Positions 53,013-63,527 are shown, counted from the stretch's first letter. The stretch is 64,000 nucleotides of DNA from Microbacterium sp. VKM Ac-2923 (GCF_022815605.1 NZ_JALGRP010000008.1:1-64000), one strand, 5' to 3'. Notes: generated by a model not told the origin, from the letters alone. A program made the numbers and translations.

Positions 53013-53770
53013 CGCGCCGACCGCGGGCCGTCGTCCGCGCCGCGGTCGGAGTCGCGTTGGTGATGATGGGGGCGATCGCGGCGGCGCCCGTGTGGGCCGC
53101 GAGCGACGCCGGAACGGGGACGCCGCTGTCGGTCACGATCTCCGACGGGTCGACCCCGGCAGCCTCGTCCTCTGGCACGGCGGGCGGTGCGGTCCCGAAT
53201 CCCGCCGCGACCTCCGGCGGCTCACGCGGCGGAGGGGCATCGACCGGTGCGTCCGTCGGAGGCGGCGGGACCGGGGGAGCACCCGTCCGCGGTGAGGCCG
53301 CGGCGGGGGAGACGAGCGTGGGCGGCGGGCTCTACGTCGGCGGTCTGAACGGGTCGGGCACCCCGCAGCTCGATCCGTCCGACGGCCGGGTCGACGTGTG
53401 GTTCACGGTGCGCAACGCGTCAACGTCCCCGATCGACGCGAGCGCGACGTTCTGGATGGATGCGCCGATCTTCGTCATCCGGATCGACAGCGACGACGTG
53501 GCCATCCCCGCGTTGCAACCCGGCGAGTCGCGCGTGGTGTCGGCCACCTTGCGCGGTGCCGGGCAGTGGACGCTCCTCAGCACCCACGTGACGTTCACCC
53601 CGCCCGACACGGTCGACGGCGCGGCGCTGACCCCGGTCACGCGAGACGCGCTCGTGCTGCTGTTCCCCTGGCTGGCCGTGATGATCGCGGTCGTCGTGAT
53701 CGTGGCCGTGCTCGTGGTCCGCGCGACCAGAAGCGCCCTGGCGGCGGTTCCCGCCGTGGCGGCATCGTGA
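53009..53770 (+). CDS. Membrane-anchored surface protein next to the DUF916 gene
   Basis: I do not recognise the family. The 253-residue product has a signal peptide (VALVMMGAIAAAPVWAA), a Gly/Ser/Ala-rich low-complexity stretch (about residues 45-105), one beta-sandwich-like domain (VDVWFTVRNASTSPIDASATFWM onward, residues 125-215) of the same kind as the second half of the DUF916 protein, and a C-terminal membrane segment (about 220-243) with a short basic tail. It is coupled by 4-base overlaps to the DUF916 gene before and the sortase-like gene after, so it is part of the same surface complex. Confidence 0.8.
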   Translation: MTRRPRAVVRAAVGVALVMMGAIAAAPVWAASDAGTGTPLSVTISDGSTPAASSSGTAGGAVPNPAATSGGSRGGGASTGASVGGGGTGGAPVRGEAAAGETSVGGGLYVGGLNGSGTPQLDPSDGRVDVWFTVRNASTSPIDASATFWMDAPIFVIRIDSDDVAIPALQPGESRVVSATLRGAGQWTLLSTHVTFTPPDTVDGAALTPVTRDALVLLFPWLAVMIAVVVIVAVLVVRATRSALAAVPAVAAS

Positions 53771-54738
53771 CCCTCTTCGCGCCCCGCGGCGGTCACGCCT
53801 CCGGGTCCCACGCCTCCGGGGTGTCCTCGGCCGGCGCGCCTCCTCTCCCGCCCCGGCGCGTCCCTCGTCCCCGACCCACCTACGCGCCCCTGTCTCCGAC
53901 CCAGGTGCTCGTGCGCGGGGTGCTGGTGTCGGTGTCGGTGCTCGTGCTGGTCTTCCTCATCAACCTCCTCGTGGTCAGCCATGTCACTCACTTCGCCGCC
54001 CAGCAGCAGCTCCGCGACACGTATCGCGCCCAGCTCTCAGCCGGTACCGCGCCGGTGAGCGAGGGGGACTTCGACGATCACCTCCTCGACGACGGCGCTC
54101 CCGTCGCAATCCTGTCGATCCCGCAGCTGGGCATCGACGAGGTGGTGTCCGAGGGGACCACCTCGGGCGTGCTCATGCAGGGCCCCGGTCATCGACGAGA
54201 CACGGTCCTCCCCGGCCAGGCGGGGGTGAGCGTGATCATGGGGCGCACCGCGGCTTTCGGCGGCCCCTTCGGACGACTCCAGACCCTGCAGCCCGGCGAG
54301 ACCTTCACCGTGCGCACGGGCCAGGGCGAGCAGGGCTTCCAGGTACTGGGAGTCCGGTACGCCGGAGACCCGACCCCGCCGGCGCCGGTGCGCGGCGAGA
54401 GCCGTCTCATCCTCATGTCGGCGCGCGGCGCTCCGTACCTGCCGACGGGGGTGGCCTACGTGGATGCCAGATCCACCGGCACCGTCCAGGCGGCGGGCAC
54501 GCGCCAGACCACGTCGATGACCCTCCCGCTCCAGGCGAAGCCGCTCGCGACCGACATGACGACCGTGTGGGCCCTGGTGTTCGCCCTGCAGTTCCTCGTC
54601 GTCGCCGAGCTGCTCGCCGTGTGGGCCTATCGACGTGTGGGGTGGCGCAAGACGTGGATCGTCTTCGCCCCCGTCCTGCTGCTGGCGAGCGTCTTCGTCT
54701 CCGATCAGCTCGTCCGCCTCCTTCCCAACCTCCTCTGA
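53767..54738 (+). CDS. Sortase-fold membrane protein lacking catalytic His and Cys
   Basis: This 323-residue protein has an N-terminal membrane segment (about residues 47-73), a class E-like sortase domain (about 113-245) and two C-terminal membrane segments (about 266-288 and 296-316). The family motif GPGHRRDTVLPGQAGVSVI is present, but where active sortases have AGHR the protein reads MGRTAAFGGPF (Arg160), and where they have TLxTC it reads LILMSA (Ala219). Both catalytic residues therefore appear lost and it cannot act as a normal transpeptidase. It might hold or position surface proteins. It overlaps the previous gene by 4 bases and precedes pstB by 12. Confidence 0.85.
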   Translation: MTLFAPRGGHASGSHASGVSSAGAPPLPPRRVPRPRPTYAPLSPTQVLVRGVLVSVSVLVLVFLINLLVVSHVTHFAAQQQLRDTYRAQLSAGTAPVSEGDFDDHLLDDGAPVAILSIPQLGIDEVVSEGTTSGVLMQGPGHRRDTVLPGQAGVSVIMGRTAAFGGPFGRLQTLQPGETFTVRTGQGEQGFQVLGVRYAGDPTPPAPVRGESRLILMSARGAPYLPTGVAYVDARSTGTVQAAGTRQTTSMTLPLQAKPLATDMTTVWALVFALQFLVVAELLAVWAYRRVGWRKTWIVFAPVLLLASVFVSDQLVRLLPNLL

Positions 54739-54750
54739 CCGGAGCCGTCG

Positions 54751-56052
54751 ATGCCCCCTCTCCACGAACCCGACCCCGGCGACGTCGTCGCGCCCGGGCG
54801 TGCCCTGCCCTCGTTCTCGTCCGCGGACGGTGCCGGCGAGGGCATGGCGGACCCCCTCCGCACCGACGTGATGAACGTCGAGATCGCGACCGGCGATCCG
54901 TACATGACAGATGTCTTCACCGTGGAGGAGTTCGACGCTCTGACGCAGGCGACGAACGGAGCGATCCTTCCGGCGCCCGTGGTGGCCCCCGCGGAGGGCT
55001 CGGTCGCCGCCCAGGCGCGCCGGGCGCGACGGACCACTCGGCTGTTCGGTCGGCCACCGGGGTCCGGTTCCGAGGAGGTCACGGCCGTGATCGCCCCCGC
55101 CCCCGTGATCACTCCGGCCCCCGTGTTCGCGCCGCCGACCTCGTTCCCATCCGCAACGACGTCAGCCGGTTTTACGGTGCCGGCCGCGTCGGTGCGCGCA
55201 TCGAGCGTGTCGCCCCTTGGCGGCACCGCGCCCGCACCCGCGAGCTTCCCGCCGATGCCCGTCGCTGAACCGCGCGCGCTATCCGAACTCGACGCGCGCT
55301 CCATCTCCGCGTGGTTCGGCGACCATCAGGTGCTCCTCGATGTCTCGCTCACGATGCCTCCGGGGCAGGTCACGGCGCTCATCGGCCCCTCGGGCTGCGG
55401 CAAGTCGACGTTCCTGCGCATCCTCAACCGCATGCACGAGCTCGTGCCATCGGCATCCCTCGCCGGTGAGGTGCGACTCGACGGCGACGACATCTACGAC
55501 CCGAGCCACCGGCTCATCGATGCGCGCAAGCACATCGGCATGGTCTTCCAGAAGCCGAACCCGTTCCCGGCCATGTCGATCTACGACAACGTCATCGCCG
55601 GGTTGAAGCTCACCGGACGTCGGGCAGGCCGCGACGAGAAGGACCACCTCGTCGAAACCTCCCTGCACAGCGCCGGCCTGTGGAAAGAGGTCAAAGACCG
55701 TCTGCGCGCTCCCGGCGGCGGGCTGTCGGGCGGCCAGCAGCAGCGCCTTTGCATCGCGCGGTCGCTGGCGATCCGGCCCAAGGTCCTGCTCATGGACGAG
55801 CCCTGCTCCGCCCTCGATCCCACCTCGACGCGCGTCATCGAGGAGACGATGGGCGAACTGCAGAAGGAGCTCACGATCGTCATCGTCACGCACAACATGC
55901 AGCAGGCGCAGCGCGTCTCGCAGCAGTGCGCCTTCTTCCTGGCATCCCAGGGGCAGCCGGGCCACATCGTCGAGCACGGCGACACCGAGGCCATGTTCGA
56001 CTCGCCCCTCGACCCCCGCACCTACGACTACGTCAACGGACGATTCGGGTAA
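54751..56052 (+). CDS. pstB: Phosphate ABC transporter ATPase PstB with long N-terminal extension
   Basis: This 433-residue protein ends in a complete PstB ATPase (about residues 176-433): Walker [22 protein letters not shown]-loop [17 protein letters not shown], signature [16 protein letters not shown], Walker [14 protein letters not shown] and switch His in VTHNMQQA. PstB is normally about 250-260 residues. The extra ~175 residues are unique: an acidic N-terminal part with [24 protein letters not shown] (about 51-74), then an Ala/Pro-rich linker. GGAGCCG precedes the ATG at 54751, and no start codon with a ribosome-binding site is seen closer to the ATPase. No phoU follows. Confidence 0.93.
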   Translation: MPPLHEPDPGDVVAPGRALPSFSSADGAGEGMADPLRTDVMNVEIATGDPYMTDVFTVEEFDALTQATNGAILPAPVVAPAEGSVAAQARRARRTTRLFGRPPGSGSEEVTAVIAPAPVITPAPVFAPPTSFPSATTSAGFTVPAASVRASSVSPLGGTAPAPASFPPMPVAEPRALSELDARSISAWFGDHQVLLDVSLTMPPGQVTALIGPSGCGKSTFLRILNRMHELVPSASLAGEVRLDGDDIYDPSHRLIDARKHIGMVFQKPNPFPAMSIYDNVIAGLKLTGRRAGRDEKDHLVETSLHSAGLWKEVKDRLRAPGGGLSGGQQQRLCIARSLAIRPKVLLMDEPCSALDPTSTRVIEETMGELQKELTIVIVTHNMQQAQRVSQQCAFFLASQGQPGHIVEHGDTEAMFDSPLDPRTYDYVNGRFG

Positions 56053-56066
56053 ACGTCCACCGCGCC

Positions 56067-57467
56067 CTACCCCCGCGTTCGCGCCCGTGCCCGGGTCACG
56101 CTCGACAGCGTCGCGCGCACCGGCTGACCGACGTAGATGCCGAGGGAAGCGCCCACGGCCAGGGCGATGCCGATCGTCGCGGCTCCGGCGAGCGTCGTGA
56201 CGCCCGTCATGAGCACGGCCGCGTCCTCGCCCGACTCGACGATGCCGAGCAGGCCGCGGAACACCGCGGCACCGGGAACGAGCGGAAGGATCGCCGCGGT
56301 GGTGATCGCGACGGAGGGGACGTGCAACCGGTAGGCCACGACGATCCCCGCGAAGCTGCCGATGAAGGCGCCCACGCCGCTGGCGGCGGCCACCTCGAAG
56401 CCCAGGGCGGTCGCACCGACGTACCCGGCCCACGCGACCAGGCTGAGGGCGGCGCTGACCGCGATGATCCTGCCGCCCGCGCCGTTGTACACGGCCACCG
56501 CGACGGCGATCACCGCGGCACCGACGAACTGCACGGTGAGGGGGCCGAGCGGCAGCGCGTTCGACGGCGGCGACATACCCAGTCCGACGACGCGCACCGT
56601 CTCGAGGCCCGCCAGGATCCCGAGCACGACACCCAGGGTCTGCGTGGTGAGTTCCAAGATCCGTCCGGTGGCGGTCAGTGCGAAGCCGTCGATGGCGTCC
56701 TGCGCCGCGCCCACCACGGTGAGTCCCGCGAGCATGAGCACGATTCCGGATGCCACGATCACCGACGGCCGGATGTCGACGGCGGCGTCGAGGCCGGTGT
56801 ACCGCAGCAGCGGCGAGAGCGCGGCGACGACGGTCAAGACGAATCCGCCGGCGATCTGGGCGAAGAAGTACGGGATGCGGGCGCGCGCCATCACGTGCTG
56901 GGTCGTGGCGGCCAGTGCCGCCGCGATGAACGACAGCACCAGCGCGAGCCAGTTGGCACCGAACATGATCGCGACACCGGCGGCCAGCGATGCCTGCGAG
57001 ACGATCACGATCGCGGGGCGGTAGCGGAAGGGCAGTCGCCGGATCGCGCGGCAGCGGACGATCGCGTCGTCGAGGGCGAGTCCGTCGGCGACCTCGGTGA
57101 CGAGGGCCTGCAGACGCTGCAGCTTGGCGTGGTCGGGTACGGACCCGCGCACCACGCGCAACAACGTGGTGGGGTGGTTCGCCCCCGGCCGGCTGTGCGC
57201 GATGGTGATGGAGTTGTACGTCACGTCCACGTGCACGGGATCGAGACCGTACGCCGCGCACACCCGCACGATCGTGAGCGTGACTTCGTTGGCGGGTGCG
57301 CCGACGACGAGCATCGTCTCGCCGATCCGGATGGCGAGGTCGAGGATGCGGGTGGCCAGTGCCTCGTCGATGACCGGGATCAGGGTCGTGTCGGGGGATG
57401 CCGAGTCGTCTGCGGACTGCGTGAGACGGCGCAGCGAAGACAGCCAGTGAGCAGGGGTGAGCGGCAT
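56067..57467 (-). CDS. Threonine/serine exporter of the ThrE family
   Basis: This 466-residue membrane protein has an N-terminal cytoplasmic/DUF1212 region (LDLAIRIGETMLVVGAPANEV, TYNSITIAH) and about ten hydrophobic segments, the ThrE arrangement first described in Corynebacterium glutamicum. It exports threonine or serine. Its stop lies 14 bp from the pstB stop on the other strand with no terminator visible between them. It is divergent from lysC, placing an amino acid exporter beside the aspartate pathway. Confidence 0.88.
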   Translation of the reverse strand: MPLTPAHWLSSLRRLTQSADDSASPDTTLIPVIDEALATRILDLAIRIGETMLVVGAPANEVTLTIVRVCAAYGLDPVHVDVTYNSITIAHSRPGANHPTTLLRVVRGSVPDHAKLQRLQALVTEVADGLALDDAIVRCRAIRRLPFRYRPAIVIVSQASLAAGVAIMFGANWLALVLSFIAAALAATTQHVMARARIPYFFAQIAGGFVLTVVAALSPLLRYTGLDAAVDIRPSVIVASGIVLMLAGLTVVGAAQDAIDGFALTATGRILELTTQTLGVVLGILAGLETVRVVGLGMSPPSNALPLGPLTVQFVGAAVIAVAVAVYNGAGGRIIAVSAALSLVAWAGYVGATALGFEVAAASGVGAFIGSFAGIVVAYRLHVPSVAITTAAILPLVPGAAVFRGLLGIVESGEDAAVLMTGVTTLAGAATIGIALAVGASLGIYVGQPVRATLSSVTRARARTRG

Positions 57468-57648
57468 GCGATCGCTCCAGGGGGGAGGGGGTGGAACGCG
57501 TCGATCCTATCCGCGGGCACCCGGGGGAACGCCCGGCGGCGGGCGCATGGCGGAGGCGGTATGCGTGCGCCTCTAGGATGTTCCAGGGCGCGGCACGAGC
57601 GCCGGCGTCGTGGCATCCCGACGCACGACCCCTCCGGGAGTTCTCCTC

Positions 57649-58935
57649 ATGGCTCTGATCGTCCAGAAGTACGGCGGCTCGTCCGTCGCCGACGCCGAGA
57701 GCATCAAGCGGGTCGCCAAGCGCATCGTCGACACGCGTCGCGCCGGCCACGAGGTCGTCGTGGCGGTCAGCGCCATGGGTGACACCACCGACGAACTGCT
57801 CGACCTCGCGGGTCAGGTCGCTCCGATCCCCGCGCCGCGCGAGCTCGACATGTTGCTCTCCAGTGGCGAGCGCATCTCGATGGCGCTGCTGGCCATGGCG
57901 ATCCACTCCATGGGTTTCGAGGCGCGGTCCTTCACCGGCAGCCAGGCGGGCATGATCACCGATGCCACGCACGGCGCCGCCCGCATCGTCGACGTCACGC
58001 CCGTGCGCCTGCGCGAGGCGCTCGACGAGGGCGCGATCGTCATCGTCGCCGGCTTCCAGGGTTTCAGCCGCGACACCCGCGACATCACGACCCTCGGCCG
58101 CGGCGGCTCCGACACCACCGCCGTCGCGCTCGCCGCGGCGCTGAAGGCGGATGTCTGCGAGATCTACAGCGACGTCGACGGCATCTTCACCGCCGACCCG
58201 CGCGTCGTGCCGCTCGCCCGCAAGCTCGAGCGCGTCGGCAGCGAAGAGATGCTGGAGCTGGCCGCCAACGGTGCGAAGGTGCTGTACATCCGCGCGGTCG
58301 AGTACGCACGCCGTCACGGGGTGCTCATCCACGCCCGGTCCACCTTCAGCCCGGGTGAGGGCACCTGGGTGCTCGACGCCTCGAAGACCTCCGCACTCGT
58401 CCCCGAAAGAGGAGCCATGGAAGAGCCCATCGTCGCCGGCGTCGCCACCGACCTCAGCCAGGCCAAGATCACCGTCATCGGCGTTCCCGACGTCCCCGGC
58501 AAAGCAGCCGACATCTTCAAGATCGTCGCCAAGTCCGGCGCGAACGTCGACATGATCGTGCAGAACGTCTCGGCCGCCGCGACCGCGCGCACCGACATCT
58601 CCTTCACGCTGCCCAAGACCGACGCGGCGACCGCACTGCGTGCCCTCGCCGGCGAGCAGTCCGAGGTCGGGTTCGAGAGCCTCGTGCACGACGACCAGAT
58701 CGGCAAGCTCTCGGTCGTCGGTGCCGGCATGCGCACGCACTCGGGCGTCTCGGCGACGCTGTTCGAGGCGCTGAGCATGGCGGGCGTGAACATCGAGATG
58801 ATCTCGACCTCCGAGATCCGCATCTCGGTCGTCGTGCGCGGCGTCGACCTCGCCGAGGCCGCGCGGCTGGTGCACACCGCCTACGGTCTGGACGGCGACG
58901 CCGAGGCCACGGTCCACGCCGGCAGCGGTCGCTGA
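57649..58935 (+). CDS. lysC: Aspartate kinase
   Basis: This 428-residue enzyme makes aspartyl phosphate, the first step to lysine, threonine, methionine and diaminopimelate. It has the catalytic N-terminus ([20 protein letters not shown]), [18 protein letters not shown] and two ACT domains from about residue 265 ([38 protein letters not shown]), as in the C. glutamicum enzyme. GGGAG lies 8 bases before the ATG; TAGGAT at 57574-57579 may be the -10. An internal ATG at 58417 with AGAGGAG just upstream could start a beta subunit. It is followed by asd. Confidence 0.96.
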   Translation: MALIVQKYGGSSVADAESIKRVAKRIVDTRRAGHEVVVAVSAMGDTTDELLDLAGQVAPIPAPRELDMLLSSGERISMALLAMAIHSMGFEARSFTGSQAGMITDATHGAARIVDVTPVRLREALDEGAIVIVAGFQGFSRDTRDITTLGRGGSDTTAVALAAALKADVCEIYSDVDGIFTADPRVVPLARKLERVGSEEMLELAANGAKVLYIRAVEYARRHGVLIHARSTFSPGEGTWVLDASKTSALVPERGAMEEPIVAGVATDLSQAKITVIGVPDVPGKAADIFKIVAKSGANVDMIVQNVSAAATARTDISFTLPKTDAATALRALAGEQSEVGFESLVHDDQIGKLSVVGAGMRTHSGVSATLFEALSMAGVNIEMISTSEIRISVVVRGVDLAEAARLVHTAYGLDGDAEATVHAGSGR

Positions 58936-59060
58936 CTCCGGCTGTCGCCGCACCCGTCCGCCGTCCCACCCGACCGCCTCGCTGCGGACACAACTCGGGA
59001 GTTTCGCCACTGCCCGTCGTTCGAGCGGCGGAATCCCGCCGATCTGCGGCGGGGGAGTGA

Positions 59061-60242
<1,182 letters not shown>

Positions 60243-60245
60243 ATC

Positions 60246-60316
60246 CACGGCATCCGGATGCCGTGAACCCGGGGTTGTCTCGACATCGAACCGACCGATC
60301 TCTCGATGTCGAGACA
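60246..60316. promoter_or_regulatory. Palindrome and long inverted repeat between asd and mqo
   Basis: CACGGCATCCGGATGCCGTG (60246-60265) is a perfect 20-bp palindrome just after asd. TGTCTCGACATCGA (60276-60289) and TCGATGTCGAGACA (60303-60316) form a 14-bp inverted repeat with a 13-base loop. Either may terminate asd; the second ends 17 bp before the mqo -10 and could also be an operator. Confidence 0.55.
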
Positions 60317-60332
60317 CCTCACGGCTCGCACC

Positions 60333-60338
60333 TAGAAT
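60333..60338 (+). promoter_or_regulatory. -10 element of mqo (leaderless start)
   Basis: TAGAAT ends 6 bases before the GTG start codon at 60345, with no room for a ribosome-binding site. Confidence 0.65.
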
Positions 60339-60344
60339 CATCGA

Positions 60345-61817
60345 GTGACTGAAAACGTCGATGTTCTCCTCATCGGTGGCGGCATCATGTCCGCCACTCT
60401 CGGCACGCTGCTGAAGGATCTCCAGCCCGATCTCAAGATCGCGGTCCTGGAGCGTTTGAGCGATGTCGCACAGGAGAGCTCGAACGCCTGGAACAACGCC
60501 GGCACCGGTCACGCCGCACTGTGCGAGCTCAACTACACGCCCGAGAGCAAGGACGGCGTGATCGACCCCGCCAAGGCGGTCACGATCAACGAGCAGTTCC
60601 AGCAGAGCCGTCAGCTGTGGGCGTCCCTCGTGGCCGAGGGAGTGCTCGACGAACCGTCGACGTTCATCAACGCCACCCCGCACATGACGTTCGTGCGGGG
60701 CGAGAAAGACGTCGCCTTCCTCCGCAAGCGGTACGAGGTGCTCAAGCAGCAGCCGCTGTTCGCCGGCATCGAGTACAGCGAGGACTCCCGCGTCATCAAC
60801 CAGTGGGCGCCGCTGCTCATGCAGAAGCGCCGCAAGGGCGAACCCTTCGCGGCCACGCGTGTGCCCGCCGGCACCGACGTCGACTTCGGCTCGCTGACGC
60901 GGCAGCTCTTCGCAAACCTCCGGGAGAAGGGAGTCGAGGTCGTCACCAATCACGACGTCAAGAAGCTGAAGAAGCAGAAGGACGGCACTTGGGAGGTCTC
61001 GTACCGCCATGTGATCGGCGGCACCCCGGGCTCGATCAACGCGAAGTTCGTCTTCGTCGGCGCGGGCGGCTGGGCGCTGAAGCTCCTTCAGCGTTCGGGC
61101 ATCCCCGAGATCAAGGGCTACGGCGTCTTCCCCATCGGGGGGCAGTGGTTGAAGACCTCCAACCCCGACATCGTGTCGAAGCACCAGGCGAAGGTCTACT
61201 CGCAGGCCTCGGTCGGAGCCCCGCCCATGTCGGTGCCGCACCTCGACACGCGCGTCGTCGACGGCGAGTCGGCCCTGCTCTTCGGCCCGTTCGCCACCTT
61301 CAGTCCCAAGTTCTTGAAGAACGGCTCGATGCTCGACATCGTCACGCAGGTGCGCCCGCACAACATCGGGCCCATGCTCAAGGTCGCGGTCGACAACCCG
61401 AGCCTCATCAAGTACCTCGTCGGCGAACTGCTCAAGACCCACTCGAAGAAGGTCGACAGTCTCCGCGACTTCATGCCCACCGCCAAAGACGAGGACTGGG
61501 AGCTGCTCGACGCCGGTCAGCGCGCCCAGGTCATGAAGCGCGACAAGGACAAGGGCGGGGTGCTGCAGTTCGGCACGGAGGTCATCACCTCGGAAGACCG
61601 GTCGATCGCAGGGCTCCTCGGCGCCTCCCCGGGCGCCTCCACCGCCGTCTCGATCATGCTCGGTCTGATCAAGACCTGCTTCCCCGAGCGCATGCCCGCC
61701 TGGGAGCCGCGTCTGCGCGACCTCATCCCCAGCTACGGCGAGACGCTCAACACGCGTCCCGAGGTGGCTCGCAAAGAGTTGGATGCCACCGCTCGCGCGC
61801 TCGCGATCAACCCCTGA
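60345..61817 (+). CDS. mqo: Malate:quinone oxidoreductase
   Basis: This 490-residue FAD enzyme oxidises malate to oxaloacetate and passes electrons to quinone at the membrane. The FAD-binding N-terminus DVLLIGGGIMSATLGTLL, the family stretch ESSNAWNNAGTGHAALCELNYTP (split) and the late segment LLGASPGASTAVSIML are clear. Length is standard. The GTG start is leaderless, and inverted repeats precede the promoter. tdk follows after 7 bases. Confidence 0.96.
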   Translation: MTENVDVLLIGGGIMSATLGTLLKDLQPDLKIAVLERLSDVAQESSNAWNNAGTGHAALCELNYTPESKDGVIDPAKAVTINEQFQQSRQLWASLVAEGVLDEPSTFINATPHMTFVRGEKDVAFLRKRYEVLKQQPLFAGIEYSEDSRVINQWAPLLMQKRRKGEPFAATRVPAGTDVDFGSLTRQLFANLREKGVEVVTNHDVKKLKKQKDGTWEVSYRHVIGGTPGSINAKFVFVGAGGWALKLLQRSGIPEIKGYGVFPIGGQWLKTSNPDIVSKHQAKVYSQASVGAPPMSVPHLDTRVVDGESALLFGPFATFSPKFLKNGSMLDIVTQVRPHNIGPMLKVAVDNPSLIKYLVGELLKTHSKKVDSLRDFMPTAKDEDWELLDAGQRAQVMKRDKDKGGVLQFGTEVITSEDRSIAGLLGASPGASTAVSIMLGLIKTCFPERMPAWEPRLRDLIPSYGETLNTRPEVARKELDATARALAINP

Positions 61818-61824
61818 GGCCCGC

Positions 61825-62430
61825 GTGGCGAAGCTCTACTTCCGCTACGGGGCGATGAACTCGGGCAAGTCGACGGCCCTCCTGCAGGCGGCCTACAACT
61901 ACGAGGAGCGCGGGCAGCGGGTGCTGCTCGCCAAGCCCGAGATCGACACCAAGGGTGCCGGGCAGATCGAGAGCCGTCTCGGGGTGACGCGTGCGGTCGA
62001 CTTCCTCGTCGGCCCCGACGACGACCTCCGCGAGGTCTTCCAGGCGGCCGCGGGACACGCACCCGTGGCCTGCTTGCTCGTCGACGAGGCGCAGTTCTTC
62101 ACCCCGGCGCAGGTCGACGACCTCCTGCGCGTCGCCGTGCTCGACGGCATCCCGGTGCTCGCCTACGGAATCCGCACCGACTTCCGCACCGAGGCCTTCC
62201 CGGGCTCCGCGCGCCTCCTCGAGATCGCCCACAGCCTCGAGGAGCTCAAGACCATCTGCCGGTGCGGTCGCAAGGCGATCTTCAACGCCCGTCTCGTCGG
62301 CGGTCGGTTCGTCTTCGACGGTGACCAGGTCGCCATCGACGAGGGGCAGATCCAGGGTGAGGTCACGTACGAATCCATGTGCGCGGTCTGCTACCTGCGC
62401 GAATCCGGCGGGCGGCTCGACGGCCGCTGA
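61825..62430 (+). CDS. tdk: Thymidine kinase
   Basis: This 201-residue enzyme phosphorylates thymidine with ATP. It has the P-loop YGAMNSGKSTALLQAAYNYE, the lid and VDEAQFF metal/base motif, and zinc-ligand Cys pairs in ICRCGRKA and MCAVCYL. GTG 61825 follows the mqo stop by 7 bases (TGAGGCCCGC GTG); the in-frame start at 61783 would overlap mqo. Confidence 0.95.
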   Translation: MAKLYFRYGAMNSGKSTALLQAAYNYEERGQRVLLAKPEIDTKGAGQIESRLGVTRAVDFLVGPDDDLREVFQAAAGHAPVACLLVDEAQFFTPAQVDDLLRVAVLDGIPVLAYGIRTDFRTEAFPGSARLLEIAHSLEELKTICRCGRKAIFNARLVGGRFVFDGDQVAIDEGQIQGEVTYESMCAVCYLRESGGRLDGR

Positions 62431-62485
62431 CACGGAGGCCGTTTCGGTTCAGGCGTCGGCCGCGGGCGGTGTCGCCGGGGACCGA

Positions 62486-62491
62486 TAGCCT
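62486..62491 (+). promoter_or_regulatory. -10 element of galE (probably leaderless)
   Basis: TAGCCT is followed by six G and T, then the ATG at 62499. The G-run could act as a weak ribosome-binding site, but the 7-base gap fits leaderless transcription. Confidence 0.55.
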
Positions 62492-62498
62492 GGGGGGT

Positions 62499-63527
62499 AT
62501 GCGCGTACTCCTGGCCGGCGGTGCCGGTTACATCGGAACTCACACGGCCGTCGCTCTGCTCGAAGCCGGCCACGACGTCGTCCTTCTCGACGATCTCTCC
62601 GGGACGCACGCCGTCGCCGCCGATCGCGTCGAGAAGATCACCGGGAAGCCTGCGCCCCTCGTCGTCGGAGACGCCGCCGATGATGCGGTGGTCGCCCGCG
62701 TGTTCGACGAGCACGGTCCGATCGACGCGATCGTGCACCTGGCCGCGTTCAAGGCCGTCGGCGAGTCGACGCAGAAGCCGCTGGAGTACTACTCCAACAA
62801 CCTCGACACTACGTTCGCGCTCCTGCGGGTCGGAATCGCCCGCGGCATCCGTTCGTTCGTCTTCTCCAGCACCGGCACCGTCTACTCCGATCCGGCCGAC
62901 CTGCCGTTCACCGAGGAGTCGACTACGAGCGTCGACCTGTCGAACGCGTACAGCAAGTCCAAGCGCATGAACGAGGTCGTGCTCGCCGACGTGGCGCGCG
63001 TGAACCCCGAGCTGAACGTGACCGTGCTGCGCTACTTCAACCCGGTGGGCGCGCACCCGTCGGGTCTCATCGGCGAAGACCCGGCCGGCATCCCGAACAA
63101 TCTCATGCCCTACGTCTCGCGCGTCGCGATCGGCACGCTCGATGAGATCGGCGTCTTCGGCGACGACTACGACACCCCCGATGGCACAGGCCTGCGGGAC
63201 TACATCCACGTCGTCGACCTCGCCGAGGGGCATGTCGCGGCCCTCGAGCAGGCTCAGCCCGGGCACCAGGTGTTCAACCTCGGCACCGGCCGCCCGGTGA
63301 GCGTGCTGGAGCTCGTGGCCTCGTTCGAGAAGGCTGTCGGCCACGACCTGCCCAAGAAGATCCTCGACCGTCGTCCGGGCGACGTCGCAGCCACGTACTG
63401 CGACCCGACGAAGGCGGGCGAGGTGTTCGGGTGGCAGACGCGCCTCACGATCGATGACGCGTGCCGCGACTATTGGAACTGGCAGACCACCAACCCCGCC
63501 GGTTACGCCACGACCGCCGACGCCTGA
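62499..63527 (+). CDS. galE: UDP-glucose 4-epimerase
   Basis: This 342-residue short-chain dehydrogenase-type enzyme interconverts UDP-glucose and UDP-galactose. It has the NAD loop LAGGAGYIGTHTAVALLEAGHDV, VHLAAFKAVGES, catalytic Ser/Thr and the YSKSK motif (AYSKSKRMNEVVL) and RYFNPVGAHPSG. ATG 62499 is the start; the frame open from 62379 shadows tdk. Confidence 0.95.
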   Translation: MRVLLAGGAGYIGTHTAVALLEAGHDVVLLDDLSGTHAVAADRVEKITGKPAPLVVGDAADDAVVARVFDEHGPIDAIVHLAAFKAVGESTQKPLEYYSNNLDTTFALLRVGIARGIRSFVFSSTGTVYSDPADLPFTEESTTSVDLSNAYSKSKRMNEVVLADVARVNPELNVTVLRYFNPVGAHPSGLIGEDPAGIPNNLMPYVSRVAIGTLDEIGVFGDDYDTPDGTGLRDYIHVVDLAEGHVAALEQAQPGHQVFNLGTGRPVSVLELVASFEKAVGHDLPKKILDRRPGDVAATYCDPTKAGEVFGWQTRLTIDDACRDYWNWQTTNPAGYATTADA

